This document shows positions 8,020 through 16,285 of a stretch of DNA of 64,000 nucleotides, piece by piece. How positions within the stretch are numbered: the first letter of the stretch is position 1; each line of letters opens with the position of its first letter. Where the stretch lies: NCBI RefSeq assembly GCF_014203895.1, contig NZ_JACHJY010000008.1:1-64000 (forward strand), written 5' to 3'. The notes beneath the pieces are model-generated. The model did no database searches and was not told the origin of the DNA. It saw only the letters and a list, made by a program, of their open reading frames with translations. The DNA comes from Streptomyces nymphaeiformis. Lineage in GTDB: Bacteria; Actinomycetota; Actinomycetes; Streptomycetales; Streptomycetaceae. The position numbers and the translations under genes are program-made.

Positions 8020-8925
8020 ATGAACCGAGACAGACTGCTCGTCAGCTGCGAGCAGCTCATGGAGCAGCTGCGGAACCCGACGACCGGGGACGAGCGCACG
8101 GTCGTCGTCGAGATCACCGACGGCGGCGGCTCGGGAGGCCGGATCCCCGGCTCCGTCCGCCTCGACTGGACCGCCGACCTCCAGGACCCGGTGCGCCGGG
8201 ACCTCATCGGCCCCGAGGCCTTCGCCGCGCTCCTCGGCCGGCACGGCATCACCGCCGATCACACCGTGGTCTTCCTCAGCGGCAACAACAACTGGTGGGC
8301 CGCCGCCGGATACTGGCAGTTCCGGCTGTACGGCCACCGGGAGCTGCGGCTCCTCGACGGCGGCCGGGCCCGCTGGCAGGCGCTCGGCGGCCCCCTCACC
8401 GGGGACGTCCCGGAGCGTGCGCCCGTCACCTACCCCGTACCCGCCGTCGACGAGACCGTCCGCGCCCGCCGCGAGGACATGCTCGACCACATCGGCCGCC
8501 ACCAACTCCTCGACGTCCGCTCCCTGGAGGAGTACCTCGGGCGGAGCAACACCCCGCCCGGCGTGCCCGAGGACCTCGGCGTGCGGTGCGGGCACGCGCT
8601 CTCCGCCGAGCACATCCCGTGGAACACCGCCGTCCGCGCCGACGGCACCTTCCGCGACCGGGAGGAGCTGGCCGCCGCCTACGCGGCCGTCCGCACCGAC
8701 GTCCCCACCGTCCTGTACTGCCGGGTCGGCTGGCGCTCCGCCCACAGCTGGTTCGTCCTCAGCGAGCTCCTCGGGCTCCCCGACGTCCGCAACTACGACG
8801 GCGCCTGGCGCGAGTTCGGCTCGCTCATCGGCGCCCCCATCGTCAACGGCCCCCAGCCGTGGGGCCCCGACGGCATCCCGTCCCTCGTCGCCCAGCGCGC
8901 CCCGGAGGTCCCCGCCCATGCCTGA
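8020..8925 (+). CDS. Two-domain rhodanese (thiosulfate/3-mercaptopyruvate sulfurtransferase family)
   Basis: A 301-residue tandem rhodanese. The N-terminal domain (about 1-130) has GSVRLDWTADLQDP and no active cysteine (FLSGNNNWWA at the loop). The C-terminal domain has LLDVRSLEEY, HIPWN and the active-site loop YCRVGWRSAH, with the catalytic Cys near residue 234. The loop differs from the CRIGERS of bacterial thiosulfate sulfurtransferases at the glutamate position (Trp here), hinting at a different acceptor or donor. The ATG lies 41 bp after the HPP gene with GGAG upstream. Within the operon it could supply or remove sulfane sulfur, or detoxify cyanide. Confidence 0.88.
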   Translation: MNRDRLLVSCEQLMEQLRNPTTGDERTVVVEITDGGGSGGRIPGSVRLDWTADLQDPVRRDLIGPEAFAALLGRHGITADHTVVFLSGNNNWWAAAGYWQFRLYGHRELRLLDGGRARWQALGGPLTGDVPERAPVTYPVPAVDETVRARREDMLDHIGRHQLLDVRSLEEYLGRSNTPPGVPEDLGVRCGHALSAEHIPWNTAVRADGTFRDREELAAAYAAVRTDVPTVLYCRVGWRSAHSWFVLSELLGLPDVRNYDGAWREFGSLIGAPIVNGPQPWGPDGIPSLVAQRAPEVPAHA

Positions 8926-9334
8926 CGTCACCGTCTTCCGCAATGTGCTCCGCAACGGCTTCGACCAGACCGAACTGCCCTGGGTGCCCTGGACCGAACC
9001 CGGCCGCGTCGGCGTCGAGTACGTCGTGCTGTGGGGCCCCGACCCCGCCCAGGACCAGGACTCCGCCTCCCTCCTGCTGCGCTTCCCGCCCGGCGCGCAC
9101 GGCGACTTCCACGAGCACCTCGGCCACGAGCTGATGCTCGTCCTCGACGGCACCCTCGACCACAGCGACGGGCGCCGCTTCCACCGCGGCGACCTCGTCG
9201 TCGAGGAGCCCGGCACCCGCCACCAGATGTCCAGCGCCGAGGGCTGCACCGTCCTCGCCGTCCGCGCCCGCCCCGCCGCCGCCCGCACCCCGAAGCCGGG
9301 CGAGATCACCACGGGCGTCGGCGCCGCCGCCTGA
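8918..9334 (+). CDS. Small single-domain cupin
   Basis: A 138-residue protein whose ATG overlaps the rhodanese stop by 8 bp (CGGAGGT upstream), so it is translationally coupled. Residues 55-115 hold the cupin core: PPGAHGDFHEHLGHELMLVL (His residues and Glu of motif 1), then DGTLDHSDGRRFHRGDLVVE and EPGTRHQMSS (His of motif 2). The metal ligands look complete. Such cupins serve as dioxygenases, isomerases or metal sensors. Cupin domains also act in N-N bond-forming pathways (for example the C-terminal domain of SznF), relevant only if the operon proves to be nitrogen-oxidising. Confidence 0.83.
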   Translation: MPDVTVFRNVLRNGFDQTELPWVPWTEPGRVGVEYVVLWGPDPAQDQDSASLLLRFPPGAHGDFHEHLGHELMLVLDGTLDHSDGRRFHRGDLVVEEPGTRHQMSSAEGCTVLAVRARPAAARTPKPGEITTGVGAAA

Positions 9335-9345
9335 CCCGGCACCCC

Positions 9346-9382
9346 GAGGCCGCCGGGCGCTTCGCGAAGGCCCGGCGGCCTC
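9346..9382 (+). terminator. Strong intercistronic hairpin
   Basis: A perfect 13-bp stem (9346-9358 with 9370-9382) and an 11-nt loop, followed by CGTTCCG. It lies between the cupin stop and the B12-binding gene, splitting the operon into an upstream part (haloperoxidase to cupin) and a downstream part (mutase to ligase). It may end transcription, or may stabilise or attenuate a through-transcript. Confidence 0.65.
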
Positions 9383-9433
9383 GTTCCGTACCCGAACCCG
9401 CCCGTCCCCCGCCCCCTTCCGGAGAGAGACGCC

Positions 9434-9907
9434 ATGACACCGTCCGCACGGCCTCAGTCCCTGCGCAGTCCCCAGCCCTCCCGCCGGGTCCTGCTCACCA
9501 CCGGTTCCTCCGACGCCCACACCTGGAACCTGGTCCACCTCCAGCTCCTCCTGGAGGAGCACGGGCACTCCGTGCTCAACCTCGGCCCCTGCGTCCCCGA
9601 GCAGCTGCTCGTCGACACCGTCGGGATGACCGACCCCGACCTCGTCGTCTTCTCCTCCGTCAACGGCCACGGCCACCAGGACGGCCTGCGCGCCGCCCGC
9701 GCCCTGCGCGCCGACGAGCGGACCCGCTCCGTGCCGATGGTCATCGGCGGACTCCTCGGCATCTCCCCGGAGGGCGCCTCCACCCGCGCCGCCGAACTCC
9801 TCGACGCCGGATACGACGAGGTGTACGCGGACGGCACCCCGCCCACCGCGCTGCTCCGCCGGCTCGCCGGCCTCGACGGCGCGTGTAGAGGGAGGGCAGC
9901 GGCGTGA
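9434..9907 (+). CDS. B12-binding small subunit of glutamate (methylaspartate) mutase type
   Basis: A 157-residue Rossmann-like cobalamin-binding protein. VLLTTGSSDAHTWNLVHLQL matches the DxHxxG loop of MutS/GlmS with the cobalt-ligating His kept and the Gly replaced by Asn. VFSSVNGHGH corresponds to the SxL segment and VIGGLLG to the GG motif; the ending DAGYDEVYADGTPPTALLRR aligns with MutS. It would hold the adenosylcobalamin that initiates the radical carbon-skeleton rearrangement together with the large subunit encoded next (GTGA overlap). GGAGAGA precedes the ATG. The altered Gly is unusual but does not remove the His ligand. Confidence 0.85.
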   Translation: MTPSARPQSLRSPQPSRRVLLTTGSSDAHTWNLVHLQLLLEEHGHSVLNLGPCVPEQLLVDTVGMTDPDLVVFSSVNGHGHQDGLRAARALRADERTRSVPMVIGGLLGISPEGASTRAAELLDAGYDEVYADGTPPTALLRRLAGLDGACRGRAAA

Positions 9908-12900
9908 CCGTCCTCGCCCCGCCCCCGACGCGGCCCCCGACCCCGCCCCCGATCGCCCCCGGAGACCTCGGCGCCTTCGTCCGGCAGTCCGCCGACGCCG
10001 GAGAGCTGGTCGTCCAGCCCCGCATGGGCATGGCGGGACCCGGGGACATGGCCCGCGGAGTCGCCGCCGTCGCCGCCCTGCCCGAACGGACCGTCGCCAC
10101 CCTCACCATCGACAGCTACACCCGCGTCGGCGACCACGCCGCCGCCACCGCCGCCCTCCGCGCCGGACGCCCCCTCAACGGCTTCCCGCTGGTCAGCCAC
10201 GGCCCGAGGACCGGCGCGAAGGTCGCCGCCGCGGCCGGCCGCGGCACCCCCGTCCAGGTCCGGCACGGCTCCGCCGACCCGATGGCCATCTTCCGCACCA
10301 TGACCGCCGCCGGGCTCGCCGCCTCCGAGGGCGGCCCCGTCTCGTACTGCCTGCCCTACGGCCGCACCCCGCTCGCCGAATCCGTCGCCGCCTGGCGCGA
10401 CTCCGTCCAGTTCCTCACGGAGGAGAGCCGTACGCACGGCCGCCGGGCCCACCTCGAATCCTTCGGCGGCTGCCTGCTCGGCCAGCTCTGCCCGCCCTCG
10501 CTGCTCGTCGCCGTCTCGGTCCTCGAATGCCTCTTCTTCGTCGCCAACGGCGCGACCAGCGTCTCCCTCAGCTACACCCAGCAGACCCACCCCGGCCAGG
10601 ACGCGGGAGCCCTCACCGCGCTGCGGAGGCTCGCCGACGAGTTCCTGCCGCCGGCCGTCGACCGGCACATCGTGCTCTACACGTACATGGGCGTGTACCC
10701 GAAGACCGTGCAGGGCGCCCGGCTGCTGCTGCGCCGCAGCGCCGAACTCGCCGTGCGCGGCGGGGCGCAGCGCCTCATCGTGAAGACCGAGACCGAGGCG
10801 CACCGGATCCCCACCGTCCACGAGAACCTCACCGCCCTGCGGATCGCCGCCGAAGCGGCCCGCGGCGCCCACGGCACCCGCCTCGTCGCCGGGACCGACG
10901 CCGAGGACACGTACGCCGAGGCCCGCACCCTGGTCACCACCGTCCTCGCGCTCTCCGACGACCTCGGCACCGCCCTCCTGAAGGCCTTCGACCGGGGTCT
11001 CCTCGACGTGCCGTTCTGCCTGCACCCGGACAACCGGGGCGCCGTCCGGTCCACCGTCGCACCCGACGGGCGCCTGCGGTGGACCGACCTGGGCGCGCTG
11101 CCGCTGCTCACCACCAGCAGGAGGACCGTTCCGATGACCTCACGACAGCTCTCCGGCATGCTCGGCCGCGTCGCCCGCGCACACGACCGGCTGGGCGAGA
11201 CCCATCCGACCCCCGACCCGGCGCCCCCGGCCACCCCGCCGCCGACGACCGCACCCCTGCGGGTCGCGTTCGCCGGCATGGGCCCGCGCGGCCTCTCCGT
11301 ACTGGAACGGCTCGCCGCCCGCTGCGCCGAGGAGCGGCCCGCGCGGCCCCTGGAGGTGTTCGCGGTCGATCCGTACGAGGCGGGGGCCGGGCGGATCTGG
11401 CGTACGGACCAGTCGCCCTGGTTCCTGATGAACACCCCCGCCCAGGAGGTCACCATGTTCTCCGGGCCCGCCGACGACGGGCCCCACCGGCCCGGCGCCG
11501 GACCCACGCTCGGCGAGTGGTGGGCGCAGGACGACCCGGCGGCCGCCGAGCCCGACGGGTACGCGCCCCGCGCCGTCTACGGCCGCTACCTGACGTACGT
11601 CATGGCGCGGATCGAGGCCACGCTGCCGTCCTGGGTCACCGTCCACCGGGTCCCCGCCCGGGTGATCTGCGCGGACCGGACGCGCGAGGACGACGGGCCG
11701 GACGCGGGAGCGCACCGGCTGCGACTCGACACCGGCGACGTCCTCACCGTCGACCGGCTCGTCCTCGCCACCGGACACCCCCTCACCGAACTCGACCCGG
11801 AGCAGCGCGCCTGGCAGCGGTTCGCCCGCGAGCACAGCACCCCCGCCCGGCCCGTGCGGTACGTGGCCGGCGGCTCCGCGAGCGAGATGCCGCTCTGCCA
11901 CGTCCCGGCGGGCGCGACCGTGGGCGTCCTCGGCATGGGCCTCACCTTCTACGACGTCCTCACCGAGCTCACCCTCGGGCGCGGCGGCACCTTCACCGAG
12001 GGCGAGGACGGACTGCTCTACCTGCCCAGCGGGAAGGAGCCCCGGATCCTGGCCGGTTCACGCGGGGGAGTGCCGCTGCTCACCCGGGGCGCCAACCAGA
12101 AGGGACCCGAACACCGCTACCGGGCACGGCTCTTCACCCCCGAGCGGATGGCCGAGCTCAGGGCGACCGGGGCGCCACTCGACTTCGAGCGCACCGTCCT
12201 GCCCTGGCTGCTCGCCGAGGTGAACCTGGTGCTCCTCGCCACCCGCATCCGCCGGTTCCACGGCACGGCGGCGGCCGAGGAGTTCACCGAGCGGGCGGTG
12301 GCCCTCCTCGCCGACCGCTCCGACCCCCGCCCGCGGCTCCTGGAGCCGCTCGCCGCCGGCTACGGCTACCGGGTCGACCCGCGGCCGCTCACCGGGCTCG
12401 ACGCGCTCGCCCGCCCGTTCGCCGGCCGGCGCTTCGGCTCCACGGCCGAGTACCACAAGGTGCTCACCGAGTGGCTCCGCGCCGACCTGGCCGAAGCCCG
12501 CCGGGGCAACGCCGACGGACCCCTCAAGGCCGCCGCCGACGTGCTGCGGGACGTCCGGCAGACGATCCGCTCCGTGGTCGACTTCGGCGGACTCACCCCC
12601 GACTCGCACCGCTGGTTCCTCGCCGAGTTCGGCCCCGTCGCCGCGATGGTCTCGACGGGACCGCCGCAGCTGCGCTCGCGGCAGTTCCTCGCCCTGCTCG
12701 CCGCCGGGGTCCTCGAACCGGTGGGCCCCGGCGCCCGCTTCGAGGCCGACCCCGTCGAGGGCCGGTTCGCCGTGGAGTCCGCGCAGGTCGAGAACTCCTG
12801 GACCGCCCTGGACGTCCTCGTCGACGCCCGGGTGCCGGGCACCGACCTGGCGGCGGACCGGGACCCGCTGATCCGGGGCCTCATGGTCGACGGCGAGATC

Positions 12901-13149
12901 CGCACCTTCACCAACGCGGCCGAGGGAGCGGGGGAGTTCGCCACCGGCGGCCTCGACTGCACGGACGCGCCGTTCCACCCGGTCCGGGCGGACGGCTCGG
13001 TGGACCTCACCACGCACGTGCTCGGCATCCCCAGCGAGCACACCCGCTGGTTCACCCAGGTCGGCAGCGGCCGGCCGGGCCCCTGGGGCTCCTTCACCCG
13101 GGACGCCGACGCGATCGCGGAGGCCCTCCTCGCCGGTGGTGCCGCGTGA
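9904..13149 (+). CDS. Fusion of glutamate mutase large subunit (MutE-like) with an FAD/NAD(P)-binding oxidoreductase
   Basis: A 1081-residue protein with GTG start overlapping the small-subunit stop (GTGA) and GGGAGG upstream. Residues about 18-430 are a methylaspartate-mutase epsilon chain. Residues equivalent to the substrate-binding arginines (QPR40, SYTR74, QVR120), Glu142, Tyr148, Tyr152, and Lys294/Glu298 (VKTETEA) are all present, so it should be active on glutamate or a close analogue. After a Pro/Ala-rich linker, residues about 455-1081 start AFAGMGPRGLSVLERL and contain GAGRIWRTDQ and LMNTPAQEVTMF, the FAD/NAD(P)-binding family. I believe that family includes the amino-acid N-oxygenases of nitrosuccinate pathways. 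Mutase plus flavoenzyme in one chain suggests 3-methylaspartate is made and oxidised in place. Confidence 0.85.
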   Translation: MTVLAPPPTRPPTPPPIAPGDLGAFVRQSADAGELVVQPRMGMAGPGDMARGVAAVAALPERTVATLTIDSYTRVGDHAAATAALRAGRPLNGFPLVSHGPRTGAKVAAAAGRGTPVQVRHGSADPMAIFRTMTAAGLAASEGGPVSYCLPYGRTPLAESVAAWRDSVQFLTEESRTHGRRAHLESFGGCLLGQLCPPSLLVAVSVLECLFFVANGATSVSLSYTQQTHPGQDAGALTALRRLADEFLPPAVDRHIVLYTYMGVYPKTVQGARLLLRRSAELAVRGGAQRLIVKTETEAHRIPTVHENLTALRIAAEAARGAHGTRLVAGTDAEDTYAEARTLVTTVLALSDDLGTALLKAFDRGLLDVPFCLHPDNRGAVRSTVAPDGRLRWTDLGALPLLTTSRRTVPMTSRQLSGMLGRVARAHDRLGETHPTPDPAPPATPPPTTAPLRVAFAGMGPRGLSVLERLAARCAEERPARPLEVFAVDPYEAGAGRIWRTDQSPWFLMNTPAQEVTMFSGPADDGPHRPGAGPTLGEWWAQDDPAAAEPDGYAPRAVYGRYLTYVMARIEATLPSWVTVHRVPARVICADRTREDDGPDAGAHRLRLDTGDVLTVDRLVLATGHPLTELDPEQRAWQRFAREHSTPARPVRYVAGGSASEMPLCHVPAGATVGVLGMGLTFYDVLTELTLGRGGTFTEGEDGLLYLPSGKEPRILAGSRGGVPLLTRGANQKGPEHRYRARLFTPERMAELRATGAPLDFERTVLPWLLAEVNLVLLATRIRRFHGTAAAEEFTERAVALLADRSDPRPRLLEPLAAGYGYRVDPRPLTGLDALARPFAGRRFGSTAEYHKVLTEWLRADLAEARRGNADGPLKAAADVLRDVRQTIRSVVDFGGLTPDSHRWFLAEFGPVAAMVSTGPPQLRSRQFLALLAAGVLEPVGPGARFEADPVEGRFAVESAQVENSWTALDVLVDARVPGTDLAADRDPLIRGLMVDGEIRTFTNAAEGAGEFATGGLDCTDAPFHPVRADGSVDLTTHVLGIPSEHTRWFTQVGSGRPGPWGSFTRDADAIAEALLAGGAA

Positions 13150-14876
13150 GCACCGTCCGAACGCCCGGGGGCGTCCAGGGTGCCGCCCGTACGCCCGCCC
13201 ACGAGGAGTACCGGGCCGCCCGCGACCTGCTGCTCCGGCTGCGCGGCGACCGGGAGGCGGCCCGCGCCGCCTTCCGGTGGCCGCGGGCCGAGCACTTCAA
13301 CTGGGCCCTCGACTGGTTCGACGTGATCGCCGAGGGCAACGACCGGCCGGCCCTGGAGCTCCTCGGCCACCCGGACCCGGACGGCGCCGTCCCCGTCGTC
13401 GACCGGGTCTCCTTCGCCGAACTCTCCGCACGCTCCGGCGCGTTGGCGACCGCCCTGCGGGAGCGGGGGGTCGCCCGGGGCGACCGCGTCCTCGTCCTGC
13501 TCGGGACGAGGGCCGAACTCTGGGAGACCCTGCTCGGCTGCGTCAAGCTCGGCGCGGTCGTCGTCCCCGCCTACCAGGACCTCACCCGCGACGAGGCGGC
13601 CGACCGGATCACCCGCGGCCGCATCCGGCACGTGGTCTGCGCGCCCGAACTCGTCCCGATGCTCGACGGGTTGCCGGTGCCGGGGCTCCGGACGGCGCCC
13701 GGCGCCGACCGGCCCGGCTGGTCCCCGTACCCCGACACGCGCGGTCCCGGCCGGACGCCCTTCGTCCCCGACGGGCCCACCCGCGCCGACGACCCCTCCT
13801 TCTGCTACTTCACCTCCGGGACGACCTCCCTGCCGAAGCTCGTCGAGCACAGCCACGCCGGCTACGGCGTCGGACACCTCTCCAGCCTGTACTGGAGCGG
13901 GCTGCGCCCCGGCGACCGGCACCTCAACCTCTCCGCCCCCGGCTGGGCCAAGCACTCCTGGTCCAGCTTCTTCGTGCCCTGGGCGGCCGAGGCGACCGTC
14001 CTCGCACCACCCGACGGCGGCCTCCCGCCGGCCGTCCTGCCCCGGGCCCTCGCCGCGCACGGCGTCACCAGCTTCTGCGCGCCGCCCAGCGCCTGGCGGG
14101 CGATGCTCCCGCACGTCACCGGGGGAGCGGACGTCCCGCGGCTGCGCGAGGCGACGGCCGCGGGGGAGCCCCTGACCGCCGAGACCGCGGACCGCGTCGA
14201 GGCGGCGTGGGGCGTACGGGTACGCGACGGGTACGGCCAGACCGAGGCCACCGCCCTCATCGGCCGCGCCCCCGGCGGCCCCGCCCCGCTCGCCCCGCTC
14301 GGGCACCCGCTGCCCGGCTACCGGATCGTGCTGCGGGACCCGGAGACGGGCGAGCCGGGCGAGGCCGGGGAGGTGTGCGTGGACCTGACGGACCGCCCGC
14401 CCGGCCTCATGCGGGGCTACGCCGACCTGCCCGCACGCACGGCGGAGGCCTTCGCCGGCGGCCTGTACGGCACGGGCGACCGGGGGGAGCGGTGCGCGGA
14501 CGGCTCCATCCGGCTGCTCGGCCGGATGGACGAGGTCTTCAAGTCCCACGGCCACCGGGTCTCCCCGCCGGAGATCGAGGCGGTCCTGCGCACCCACCCG
14601 GAGGTCGCCGACGCGGCGGTGATCCCCTGCCCGGACCCGGACGGCGGCCTGGCACCGTACGCCGTGGTGGAACTCCACGAGGAGAGCGCCGAACCGCCCG
14701 CCGCCCGGCACCCGCGGGTCGGAGCCGAACTCCTCGCCCTCGCCGCCGGGCGGCTCGCGCCCGTCTTCGTCCCCCGGGGCGTCGACGTCGTCCCCCGTCT
14801 GCCCCGCACCCGCTCCGGCAAGGTGCGCCGGGGCGAGCTGAGTCCGGGATCCCAGGGGGCGCCTCTCAGTGTCTGA
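13146..14876 (+). CDS. AMP-forming acyl/aryl-CoA ligase or related adenylating enzyme
   Basis: A 576-residue ANL-superfamily enzyme, GTG start with GTGA overlap to the fusion gene. FNWALDWFDVIAEGNDRPAL at the N-terminus is typical of medium-chain/benzoate-type CoA ligases. CYFTSGTTSLPKLVEHSH is the phosphate-binding loop, DGYGQTEAT the core motif, TGDRGERCADG the hinge-proximal Asp, and SGKVRRGEL near the C-terminus carries the catalytic Lys. It resembles the ligase at 47516-49201 along its whole length, so the two are paralogues. In this operon it may activate a carboxylate for the mutase/oxidase product; some ANL enzymes use nitrous acid for diazotisation. The 3' end overlaps the convergent TetR by 11 bp. 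Confidence 0.88.
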   Translation: MSTVRTPGGVQGAARTPAHEEYRAARDLLLRLRGDREAARAAFRWPRAEHFNWALDWFDVIAEGNDRPALELLGHPDPDGAVPVVDRVSFAELSARSGALATALRERGVARGDRVLVLLGTRAELWETLLGCVKLGAVVVPAYQDLTRDEAADRITRGRIRHVVCAPELVPMLDGLPVPGLRTAPGADRPGWSPYPDTRGPGRTPFVPDGPTRADDPSFCYFTSGTTSLPKLVEHSHAGYGVGHLSSLYWSGLRPGDRHLNLSAPGWAKHSWSSFFVPWAAEATVLAPPDGGLPPAVLPRALAAHGVTSFCAPPSAWRAMLPHVTGGADVPRLREATAAGEPLTAETADRVEAAWGVRVRDGYGQTEATALIGRAPGGPAPLAPLGHPLPGYRIVLRDPETGEPGEAGEVCVDLTDRPPGLMRGYADLPARTAEAFAGGLYGTGDRGERCADGSIRLLGRMDEVFKSHGHRVSPPEIEAVLRTHPEVADAAVIPCPDPDGGLAPYAVVELHEESAEPPAARHPRVGAELLALAAGRLAPVFVPRGVDVVPRLPRTRSGKVRRGELSPGSQGAPLSV

Positions 14877-15444
14877 CCGGCTCCCGGTCCGCCGCGCGCA
14901 GCAGGACCTCCGCCACGCCCCCGGCGCGTACCGCCGCCTCGGGCGTGCCCTCGCGCAGGGCGGTGACGATGGCGCCGTCGCCGAGCAGGGCCAGCTGGCG
15001 GGCCAGGCGCTCGTGGTCCCGGTAGCCGGCCTGGGCGAGGAGCCGGTCGAGGACCTCGATGACCTTCTCCTTGTGCGCGGCGGCCACGCGGTGCGCGGGG
15101 CTGTCGGGGTCGGCGGTCTCGACCATCGTGTTGATGAAGGCGCAGCCGCGGAAGTCGCTCGCGGAGAACCGCTCCGCGAGCCCGTCGAAGAGCGCGAGCG
15201 GCAGCTCCTCGGGGGAGCGCCCGCTGGCCGTGATCCGGTCGTCGAGCCAGCTGCGCCAGAGGGTGTCGCGGCGCCGCAGGACCTCGACGACGACGTCGTC
15301 CTTGCTGGGGAAGTGGCGGTAGAAGGAGGCGCGGCCGACTCCGGACTCGGACAGGATCCGTTCGATCCCGACGGCCCGGATGCCCTCTTCGTAGAAAAGC
15401 CGCTCCGCCGCGCTGAGGAGCCGCTCTTTCGCGTTCGTGGCCAT
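14866..15444 (-). CDS. TetR-family repressor next to AhpD-like gene
   Basis: A 192-residue protein starting MATNAKERLLSAAERLFYEE, with helix-turn-helix GIERILSESGVGRASFYRHF then PSKDDVVVEVL, and a ligand domain containing FRGCAFINTMVETADPDSPA. The ATG at 15444 is the canonical TetR start; longer readings cross its own operator. It is divergent from the carboxymuconolactone-decarboxylase-like gene at 15590, with two GGTACC-containing palindromes between them, so it most likely represses both itself and that gene in response to an unknown, perhaps electrophilic, compound. Confidence 0.88.
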   Translation of the reverse strand: MATNAKERLLSAAERLFYEEGIRAVGIERILSESGVGRASFYRHFPSKDDVVVEVLRRRDTLWRSWLDDRITASGRSPEELPLALFDGLAERFSASDFRGCAFINTMVETADPDSPAHRVAAAHKEKVIEVLDRLLAQAGYRDHERLARQLALLGDGAIVTALREGTPEAAVRAGGVAEVLLRAADREPVRH

Positions 15445-15449
15445 ACGAG

Positions 15450-15565
15450 ACGGTACCACTCGGTGCCGTATCAGGGATTCCGATGCGAAGGGGCGGAGCG
15501 GGGCCTTCCCGTTGCGCCGGACGGAACCGATCGGTACCGTCCTGATGGTACCGATCAGTTCCGTC
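15450..15565. promoter_or_regulatory. Two nested TetR operators in divergent promoter
   Basis: Operator 1 is ACGGTACC-actc-GGTGCCGT (15450-15469), 6 bp upstream of the TetR ATG. Operator 2 is a long inverted repeat with 19-nt arms (15520-15538 and 15547-15565) differing at one base, each containing GATCGGTACC or its near-complement. Both share the half-site ACGG(A/T)AC...GGTACC, expected of a dimeric TetR regulator. Confidence 0.7.
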
Positions 15566-15589
15566 TTGTTCACGACCAAGGAGAGCGCG

Positions 15590-16138
15590 ATGCCCCGTCT
15601 GCCCCAGCTGACCGTCGAGACCGCGAACGAGGAGCAGCGCGAGCTGCTCGAAGGCACCCTCAAGCAGCTCGGCAAGCTGCCCAACCTGTACGCCTCCCTC
15701 GCCAACGGGCCCGCCGCGCTCCGCGGTTACCTCGCCATGCGCGAAGCCCTCGTCGGCGGCAGCTTCAGCGCCCGGCAGCGTGAGCAGCTCGCGCTCTACA
15801 TCGCGCAGCGCAACGACTGCACGTACTGCGTCTCCGCGCACACCCTGCGCGGCGGCAAGGTCGGCCTGAGCGAGCAGCAGCTGCTCGACACCCGCCGCGG
15901 CGGCGACGCCGGCGACCCGCACATGGACCAGGTCCTCCGGTTCACCGGCGCCGTCATGGAGACCGGCGGCCGCGTCACCGACGAGGCCCTCGCCGACGCC
16001 CGCGCCGCCGGCGTGACCGACGCCGAGATCGCGGAGGTCGTCGGCCACGTCGCGCTCAACGTGCTGTCGAACTTCTTCAACCACGTCGCGCAGCCGGACT
16101 TGGACTTTCCGTTGGTCCCGGCCCAGCTCGCCGAGTAG
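15590..16138 (+). CDS. AhpD-like / carboxymuconolactone decarboxylase family protein
   Basis: A 182-residue protein with ATG at 15590 preceded by AAGGAGAG. QRNDCTYCVSAHTLRG (residues about 79-94) has the CxxC plus downstream His of the AhpD/CMD alkylhydroperoxidase family, and EVVGHVALNVLSNFFNHVAQ is the typical C-terminal helix. Such proteins act as small disulfide reductants or peroxidases. Control by the divergent TetR suggests induction by a toxic or redox-active small molecule. An in-frame upstream extension exists but crosses the operator and lacks a ribosome site. Confidence 0.88.
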   Translation: MPRLPQLTVETANEEQRELLEGTLKQLGKLPNLYASLANGPAALRGYLAMREALVGGSFSARQREQLALYIAQRNDCTYCVSAHTLRGGKVGLSEQQLLDTRRGGDAGDPHMDQVLRFTGAVMETGGRVTDEALADARAAGVTDAEIAEVVGHVALNVLSNFFNHVAQPDLDFPLVPAQLAE

Positions 16139-16153
16139 AGTCCTTGCGGCCGA

Positions 16154-16193
16154 GCAGGGGTGCCGGGCGCGAGGACGCGACCGGCACCCCTGC
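16154..16193 (+). terminator. Terminator after AhpD-like gene
   Basis: Perfect 13-bp stem (16154-16166 with 16181-16193), 14-nt loop, followed by GGCTTTCC. It lies 15 bp downstream of the AhpD-like stop. Confidence 0.7.
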
Positions 16194-16285
16194 GGCTTTC
16201 CGGCCGACCGGGGCGATCGAAACGGGTGGACGACCAACCACCCCGTGCGAGGACACTGCCGCCCGCGCGGCAGGGGGGAATTCAC

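Noticed and set aside
12366..14711. Minus-strand open frame of 781 codons
   Set aside because: Antisense to the mutase fusion and ligase, low-complexity composition, no start with ribosome site.
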